This document shows positions 31,422 to 36,036 of a DNA stretch of 36,036 nucleotides, one piece after another. Location of the stretch: contig JAWOGN010000386.1 in the NCBI GenBank assembly GCA_046496815.1, positions 1 through 36,036 of the forward strand, given 5' to 3'. The notes below the pieces were generated by a model that made no database searches, was not told the origin of the DNA, and was given only the letters and a program-made list of their open reading frames with translations. The translations under genes were made by a program, and so were the position numbers. The stretch is from JAWOGN01 sp046496815 (GTDB lineage Bacteria > Desulfobacterota > DSM-4660 > Desulfatiglandales > Desulfatiglandaceae). Within the stretch, counting starts at the first letter, position 1; each line of letters opens with the position of its first letter.

Positions 31422-33413
31422 CTAATCATTGTAATATCGAGTGTAGAAATCACTTCTTGAGGCGTCTCCGATCTCGAGACGCCTTTGGACAAGGTAGTTC
31501 AAACAAAGGGTAACGACCCGTGTGATGTTGCTGTAAAACCCTTTTTTCGCCCATCGTCTTTCAGAGACAACGACACCATCCGGAATAAACAGCGTAATAC
31601 CTTTCTTTTTCATCCGCATTGAAAGTTCCACATCTTCCATGATCATCTGGTCAGGATATCCCCCCATGGATTCTAATGCACTGCTTCTAAAAAATTGAGC
31701 CTGATCTCCAAATGAAATGCCTGTGAGTCTTGCTCGCCCATTGTTGAGCAACGCCAGAATTCGGTGTTTCCATGTCTCTGAATGGTAATTCATTCCCACG
31801 GAACCGCCGACACTCTCCAGATTTCCATTGAGCGTCTCCCGTATGCGGGACAAAGTTCCATCCCGAATTCCGCAGTCCGCATGAAGTATCAAAATGATAT
31901 CACCTTGGGATCGATCAACCCCGACCTTGATCTGGTGCCCGCGTCCTCTTCTTGCGTCAATCACATTCACACCCAATCGACCCGCGATGTCTCGGGTGTC
32001 GTCTGAGGAACCGCCGTCCACGACAATAATCTCTGAAACAGGCGGTTGATTCCTCAGTGATTCCACAGCCACTGCGATGTGTCGCGACTCATTGAGCGTC
32101 GGAATGACCACAGAAAAGGTGTGAACGGTTGGAAACGTCGTTGGCGCGAAAAGTCTTTTGGGCCGTATCAGATTCCAGATCAACAGCGTGTAAAAAGGAA
32201 TATATTCAAAGGCCGACAGCCAATGGATTTCCGAAAAGGCGCCCGGCTGAAATTGTACGCATAACACAAGGAAGGTAACCCCCATGGCAAAATGAAGATA
32301 AAGCCATGCGCTCGAAGGGAAAAAAACAAGAAAGGGCGTCACCAAAATAAGATGCCGGGGGTGAAGGATGGGCATAAAAAGTAGAAGTGCGCCCAAAACC
32401 AGAAAGCTACTCCGCAGAAGGTCATGCGTCGTAACGAAAATAATCCCGAGACACAAGAGAAAACATACCAATGCGGCCCAGCCGGCGTTGGCCCCGAATA
32501 CGGCCCTCAAAATCCACGTCAGAGAGTCATTATAATGCATGTGCGTCGCATGATGCGCGAGGGATGTGAAAAAATGACATTCGGAATCCCAAACAGGCAA
32601 GCATGCAATGGCGGGGATTGTCAGAAGATAGCTTGTTTTCCAGTTCTTGCTGGTGACGACAAACGGTAACAATGCGAACGCGACATATCCGCTCATCATC
32701 GCACAGCCTAAGGCCAGAAATCCCCATGCGGCCTTCTTTCGGTAAAACCCGTATAGGGTGAGGCAGATGAAAAATACCTGAAGCATTTCCATGTACCCTC
32801 CACCTGCGACAAAAAGGATTACCAGAGGATTCAGCGCGTACAGCATCAACCATGAGATAGGGTGGGCACGGGATTCAAGCATTTTCGACAAGATCAAGAT
32901 CGAAGCAAGGTCAAAGAGCACACATAGAATCTTGATAAACACGGGGTTTGCAGAGATCCATGTGGCGAGGGTGAAAAGGATTCTCACAAAGGGAGGCGGG
33001 TTGCGGACCGAAGCTTCCTTGTGATTGATTTTCAGCCGTAAATCGTTCGCCAAGGGCTTGAGGACAGGATCATTTGATGCATGAAGGTACGGTTTGAATC
33101 CGTTGCCCAAGATGGTACCTTCCACCATATGCCGGTTGAGGTCGTGGCTTACGGGAAGACCTAAGAATAAAAGTCGGCATCCGATTGCCATGAAAAAAAT
33201 GATGAGAAATTGCCTTTTAACGGACTGTTTGTCTGGAAAAACCTTTACGAGCTTTATAAGAATCAGAAAAGACAGCGTGTAAAGGATGCCAAAGACAAAA
33301 GAGCCTTTACCGATGGGCTCGATTCTTGAAAGACAAAAAATTACGAAAAAAAATGCGCCAAGCCATGCATAAAACGTGGGAGGAGGGTAATTCTGAGTAA
33401 ATCGCGATTTCAT
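31422..33413 (-). CDS. Fused polytopic membrane glycosyltransferase and GT2 transferase (TIGR04283-like)
   Basis: A 663-residue protein. Residues 1-430 have about ten membrane helices and a GT-C/GT87-like character (DLNRHMVEGTILGNGFKPYL after an early helix, and LHPRHLILVTPFLVFFP). Residues 435-663 are a GT-A fold family 2 transferase: FSVVIPTLNESRHIAVAVES, EIIVVDGGSSDDT, GRGHQIKVGVDRSQGD, LILHADCGI (metal site), RARLTGISFGDQAQFFRSSA and MIMEDVELSMRMKKKG. The second part fits the TIGR04283 transferase 2 family. It probably builds or moves a lipid-linked sugar at the inner membrane; the sugar is unknown. No glycan genes surround it. Confidence 0.8.
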   Translation of the reverse strand: MKSRFTQNYPPPTFYAWLGAFFFVIFCLSRIEPIGKGSFVFGILYTLSFLILIKLVKVFPDKQSVKRQFLIIFFMAIGCRLLFLGLPVSHDLNRHMVEGTILGNGFKPYLHASNDPVLKPLANDLRLKINHKEASVRNPPPFVRILFTLATWISANPVFIKILCVLFDLASILILSKMLESRAHPISWLMLYALNPLVILFVAGGGYMEMLQVFFICLTLYGFYRKKAAWGFLALGCAMMSGYVAFALLPFVVTSKNWKTSYLLTIPAIACLPVWDSECHFFTSLAHHATHMHYNDSLTWILRAVFGANAGWAALVCFLLCLGIIFVTTHDLLRSSFLVLGALLLFMPILHPRHLILVTPFLVFFPSSAWLYLHFAMGVTFLVLCVQFQPGAFSEIHWLSAFEYIPFYTLLIWNLIRPKRLFAPTTFPTVHTFSVVIPTLNESRHIAVAVESLRNQPPVSEIIVVDGGSSDDTRDIAGRLGVNVIDARRGRGHQIKVGVDRSQGDIILILHADCGIRDGTLSRIRETLNGNLESVGGSVGMNYHSETWKHRILALLNNGRARLTGISFGDQAQFFRSSALESMGGYPDQMIMEDVELSMRMKKKGITLFIPDGVVVSERRWAKKGFYSNITRVVTLCLNYLVQRRLEIGDASRSDFYTRYYND

Positions 33414-33730
33414 TCCGGATGGCTCTCTTTATGAAACAGGAGGAAAATTCCGGAGACACCAGGGGATTTTCCAATTCGCCGTTACGGTGGCTTGCCGCAT
33501 TTTTCTAGCAAATTGAATTTACTTTTGTCTCCTTTTTGTTTGTCGCCGACCTGACAAAAGGCTTCGGGGGGTGTATGCCTCGCGGCCGCTCGACGAATAG
33601 GCTTGAGCTGAAAAACATGGTCATACTTTTGTGAAACACCTTTCACCGCCGAAACCTTACCGTAGCGAGCCTTGATTTTTCTTCCCTTGATACGTGTATC
33701 GGGTTTCTGTCCGGAATGGTGTTTTTTTTA
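33414..33730. other. Divergent non-coding region before lexA
   Basis: About 300 bases between the glycosyltransferase start and the lexA promoter. I see no gene and no clear promoter for the minus strand. Confidence 0.4.
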
Positions 33731-33759
33731 TTGACTTACACTCAAATTTACACTATAAG
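33731..33759 (+). promoter_or_regulatory. Promoter of lexA
   Basis: TTGACT (33731-33736), 17-base spacer, TATAAG (33754-33759), predicted start near 33766. It overlaps the inverted repeat described as a possible operator. Confidence 0.7.
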
Positions 33760-33777
33760 TTTAAGTATAAGTTTGAG
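33741..33777. promoter_or_regulatory. Candidate LexA operator (autoregulation)
   Basis: CTCAAATTTACACT (33741-33754) and AGTATAAGTTTGAG (33764-33777) form an inverted repeat with 12 of 14 matching positions, spanning the -10 box. The TATAAGTTT unit is also directly repeated 12 bases apart. It does not match the E. coli or Bacillus SOS box, but this LexA is a divergent type. Confidence 0.45.
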
Positions 33778-33816
33778 AGAAGATGGGGTGAATAGAAATG
33801 AACCCGGAGGTAAAAA

Positions 33817-34422
33817 ATGAAACTGACGGACAAGCAAAAGCGGTTTTTGTCGTATATCTCCCGATACACAGAGGAATGGAAAAAATCGCCGAGTTTTGAC
33901 GAAATCTGTTCTCATTTCAACTTTCGTTCTTACAACACAGTCACCACGTATTTGAGGATCCTGGAGCGGAAGGGGTATATCCGGCTTCCTCGAGAAAAAA
34001 ACCGCAAACGGGCCATTGAGGTGATCAGCCCTGTGGAAACCAGGCGATTCGAGTTCCCTCTTTTGGGAACGGTGGCGGCCGGAAAACCAATTGAGGCGGT
34101 GGAAGTGGTGAACGCCATCGAAGTCCCACCGTCCATGGCAAAGGATGGAGACCACTTTGTGCTACAGGTGCGAGGGGATTCCATGAAGGAGGACGGCATT
34201 CTGGATGGGGATTTTGTGGTGATTCGGAAGCAACCCATTGCTGAAAACGGTGAAACGGTCGTGGCCCTGATCAACAACGAAGCAACCGTCAAGAAATATT
34301 ACAAAAAAAGGGATCATGTTGAACTCCGGCCGGCCCACACGGAAATGGCGCCCATCCGGGTCAAAGAAGGAGACCTGCGGATCGAAGGAAAAGTCGTGGG
34401 CGTAATGAGATATTATAAATAA
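33817..34422 (+). CDS. lexA: LexA repressor
   Basis: A 201-residue protein with the two LexA domains. Residues 1-70 are the winged helix (MKLTDKQKRFLSYISRYTEE, recognition helix around SYNTVTTYLRILERKGYI). The C-terminal autoprotease has the Ala88-Gly89 cleavage site (GTVAAGKP), nucleophile Ser122 (RGDSMKEDGI) and catalytic Lys159 (NNEATVKKYY). It represses SOS genes and is self-cleaved with RecA after DNA damage. The recognition helix differs from the E. coli type, suggesting a different operator. CGGAGGT precedes the ATG. It stands before imuB as in lexA-imuB-dnaE2 mutagenesis cassettes, but with an S23 gene in between. Confidence 0.93.
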   Translation: MKLTDKQKRFLSYISRYTEEWKKSPSFDEICSHFNFRSYNTVTTYLRILERKGYIRLPREKNRKRAIEVISPVETRRFEFPLLGTVAAGKPIEAVEVVNAIEVPPSMAKDGDHFVLQVRGDSMKEDGILDGDFVVIRKQPIAENGETVVALINNEATVKKYYKKRDHVELRPAHTEMAPIRVKEGDLRIEGKVVGVMRYYK

Positions 34423-34457
34423 GCAAGCCGTCAGCAATCAGCTGTCAGCGATCAGCT
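34423..34457. repeat. Left boundary repeat of the S23 cassette
   Basis: Directly after the lexA stop comes GCAAGC and two tandem 14-bp units, GTCAGCAATCAGCT (34430-34443) and GTCAGCGATCAGCT (34444-34457). Bases 34438-34456 are the exact reverse complement of 34831-34849. Confidence 0.75.
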
Positions 34458-34482
34458 CAAATGAAACAGGAGGTGCTTAAAG

Positions 34483-34842
34483 ATGAAAGATTTCAAAGAA
34501 CTTAAAGTATGGCAGAAAGCTCATAAATTAGCGCTGGATGTCTACAAAGGAACTCGAAGTTTTCCAAAAGAGGAACGATATGGACTGACAAGTCAGATGA
34601 GACGTTCGTGCTTCTCTATCCCCGCAAAAATTGCGGAAGGTTGCGGCAGAAGCGGAGATGCCGAGCTTGGTCGTTTCCTTCACATTGCCATGGGTTCTGC
34701 GAGTGAGCTTCAATATCACGTTCTACTCGCTCGTGATCTCTGTTTGCTCGATGAGTTAACCCATGACCGTCTTGCCGATGATGTATCTGAGATAAAACGC
34801 ATGCTTGCGTCATTCATAAAAAAGCTGAATGCTGATCGCTGA
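34483..34842 (+). CDS. Four-helix-bundle protein (S23 family)
   Basis: A 119-residue protein of the S23/four-helix-bundle family, first known from intervening sequences in 23S rRNA genes. Diagnostic segments are FKELKVWQKAHKLALDVYKG, YGLTSQMRRSCFSIPAKIAE and GRFLHIAMGSASELQYHVLL. The fold forms pentamers; function is unknown, possibly RNA binding. AGGAGGTG lies before the ATG. The gene is bounded by a 19-bp inverted repeat, with the right copy overlapping its last codons, and sits between lexA and imuB as an apparent insertion. Confidence 0.9.
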   Translation: MKDFKELKVWQKAHKLALDVYKGTRSFPKEERYGLTSQMRRSCFSIPAKIAEGCGRSGDAELGRFLHIAMGSASELQYHVLLARDLCLLDELTHDRLADDVSEIKRMLASFIKKLNADR

Positions 34843-34857
34843 CAGCTGACCGCTTGC
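34831..34857. repeat. Right boundary repeat of the S23 cassette
   Basis: GCTGATCGCTGACAGCTGA (34831-34849) is inverted relative to 34438-34456. GCTTGC follows at 34852-34857, inverted relative to GCAAGC after the lexA stop, so the arms match over about 27 bases with a gap in one. Confidence 0.75.
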
Positions 34858-34876
34858 AAAATTGCGGAGGCATATT

Positions 34877-36036
34877 TTGCACCGACACATCCTTCATCTC
34901 CACATACCGGCTTTTTCCATTGCTGTGGCCCGAGTCTGTCAGCCGAAACTCAGGGATCGACCTGTGGTCATCGCCCTGCCTCAATCAGAACGAACCCTCA
35001 TTCTGTCCGTCTCTCCCGAGGCTCGAAAAGAAGGACTCCGTAGCGGCCTCCCTCTCGGAAAGGCCAGGAAATTATGCCCGGACCTCACGGTCCTACCTCC
35101 CAATCCGGAGCGTACGGAAAAAGCCTGCCGGGCATTAAGCAGCGTGGTGTCACAATATACACCGATCTGGGAGCCTTCCCGTCCGGGGCATCTCTATCTG
35201 GATCTTACGGGCACGGAACGCCTCTGGGGCAACGCCAAAGACACAGGGTTCCGTCTCAGGCGGGAGATTGAAGACCGAATGTATCTGTCGGGAACGGTGG
35301 GTGTTGCCGGCAATAAAATGGTTTCCAGCATCGCCTCTCGAATTGTTTCACCCGAAGCGGTGTTAGATGTGCATCATGGCCAGGAAGCTTCCTTTATGGC
35401 GCCCTTAAAAGTGACGATGGTGCCCGGGATTGGTCGTTTCCGTCAAAAAATCCTTTTGGAAGAGCTCAATATTATCCGGGTCCGAGAGTTGACGGCGCTG
35501 GATATGGGACGCCTGAGACTTATTTTCGGCCGCCGGGCATATCTGATTCATCAAAGGACCCTCGGCATCGATCCAACGCCGGTTTATCCCGCTGCCATGA
35601 GGCCTATCGTGAGTGAGGAAATTGCCCTTCCGCAGGATGAGAATGACGATGAAAAGCTTCTGGGGATCCTCTACCGCCTGGTGGAAAGGGGCGCCCACCG
35701 ACTGCGGAGCAGAACGCTTTTTCCGCGAAAAGCCGGCATCTTGATCCGGTATTCCGACCAGAGGGAGACCCAACGTCAGGTCAGACTGCCACGCCTGAGC
35801 TTTTGGGATTATGATCTCTTCGATCCTTTGGAAGCCTTGTTTTTCAAGGCTTGCGAGCGCCGGGTCCGTGTTCGATTCATCAAAATCTGGTTCGGGGATT
35901 TTTCGTCGCCCGGCGGCCAGCTCTCGCTTTTTCAAGACCCATCTCCTGCTGCAAAGAAAAAAACCTCCGTTGTCCAAACCCTCGATCGCATCCGGGAACG
36001 CTACGGAGAACAGGCGATCAAATATGGAAAAGCAGC
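34877..36036 (+). CDS. imuB: ImuB-type Y-family polymerase homologue, catalytically degenerate (3' end outside the window)
   Basis: An open frame of 386 codons from TTG 34877 to the window edge; GGAGG lies six bases before the start. It has the Y-family layout: palm start ILHLHIPAFSIAVARVCQPK, YLDLTGTERLWG, VGVAGNKMVSSIASRI, VPGIGRF (helix-hairpin-helix-like) and a little-finger region. The catalytic acids of DinB are all replaced: DMD by HIP, and the later DE pair by GH. A beta-clamp motif QLSLF is at residues 348-352, and RIRERYGE near the edge is typical of the C-terminus. ImuB is a non-catalytic clamp-binding partner of DnaE2 in SOS mutagenesis. No imuA lies between lexA and imuB. Confidence 0.85.
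   Translation, partial: MHRHILHLHIPAFSIAVARVCQPKLRDRPVVIALPQSERTLILSVSPEARKEGLRSGLPLGKARKLCPDLTVLPPNPERTEKACRALSSVVSQYTPIWEPSRPGHLYLDLTGTERLWGNAKDTGFRLRREIEDRMYLSGTVGVAGNKMVSSIASRIVSPEAVLDVHHGQEASFMAPLKVTMVPGIGRFRQKILLEELNIIRVRELTALDMGRLRLIFGRRAYLIHQRTLGIDPTPVYPAAMRPIVSEEIALPQDENDDEKLLGILYRLVERGAHRLRSRTLFPRKAGILIRYSDQRETQRQVRLPRLSFWDYDLFDPLEALFFKACERRVRVRFIKIWFGDFSSPGGQLSLFQDPSPAAKKKTSVVQTLDRIRERYGEQAIKYGKA

Noticed and set aside
34854..35138. 94-codon plus-strand frame at the start of imuB
   Set aside because: It is a shifted shadow of imuB; the imuB frame starts at TTG 34877 with a good ribosome site.
35405..35977. 190-codon minus-strand reading frame
   Set aside because: Antisense to imuB, whose frame carries Y-family motifs and a clamp-binding motif and is open to the window edge.

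Overview
The window looks like chromosomal DNA of a sulfate-reducing bacterium of the Desulfobacterota (former Deltaproteobacteria). The main evidence is a complete dissimilatory sulfite reductase locus: dsrA, dsrB and dsrD on the minus strand, a divergent dsrN-type cobyrinate/siroheme amidase gene and dsrC. A HEAT-repeat protein resembling DVU0298 of Desulfovibrio, a YkgJ-type cysteine-cluster protein and a lexA/imuB mutagenesis locus fit this. The species cannot be named from sequence alone.

Layout. 1-5.5 kb: the 3' part of a yjbQ gene broken by an in-frame TGA, an ATP-grasp protein, an FmdB-type zinc ribbon, a small orphan protein, the HEAT protein, a YkgJ-type protein, a 107-residue orphan and a TPR protein. 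5.6-10.9 kb: the dsr locus, with intrinsic terminators after dsrD and dsrC, back-to-back promoters between dsrA and dsrN, and a separate strong promoter for dsrC. 11-18.9 kb: a minus-strand branched-chain amino acid operon cimA-leuA-leuC-leuD-leuB plus a nitrilase-family gene. 18.9-23 kb: a solo B3/B4-domain protein, a B12-binding radical SAM/TPR protein and a diguanylate cyclase. 23-28.6 kb: a 297-bp MITE-like insertion followed by a five-gene ABC exporter of the YbhGFSR type, with its ATPase split into two genes. 28.9-33.4 kb: a response regulator with extra domains, a cold-shock protein, a CBS-pair protein and a two-module glycosyltransferase. 33.7 kb to the end: lexA, an inserted four-helix-bundle (S23) gene bounded by inverted repeats, and the start of imuB, which runs off the window.

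Most interesting observation. The 490-bp gap upstream of cimA holds what looks like a complete ribosome-mediated transcription attenuator: promoter, a 39-codon leader peptide rich in Ile and Leu, a 12-bp stem whose 5' arm is made of the Ile-Leu-Ile-Ile codons, an alternative 9-bp antiterminator pairing, and a 10-bp terminator hairpin followed by nine Ts. It would couple transcription of the whole cimA-leu operon to the supply of charged Ile/Leu tRNA. Other points worth checking are the MITE-like element with an 8-bp target duplication and a third copy of its terminal repeat beyond the exporter operon, the TGA-interrupted yjbQ, the complementary degenerate sites of the two exporter ATPases, and the mobile-looking S23 cassette between lexA and imuB.

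Functionally, DsrAB with DsrC and the activator DsrD reduces sulfite to sulfide, and DsrN would amidate the siroheme of DsrAB. CimA and LeuA feed the shared LeuCD/LeuB steps towards isoleucine and leucine. No rRNA, tRNA, CRISPR or prophage genes were seen.
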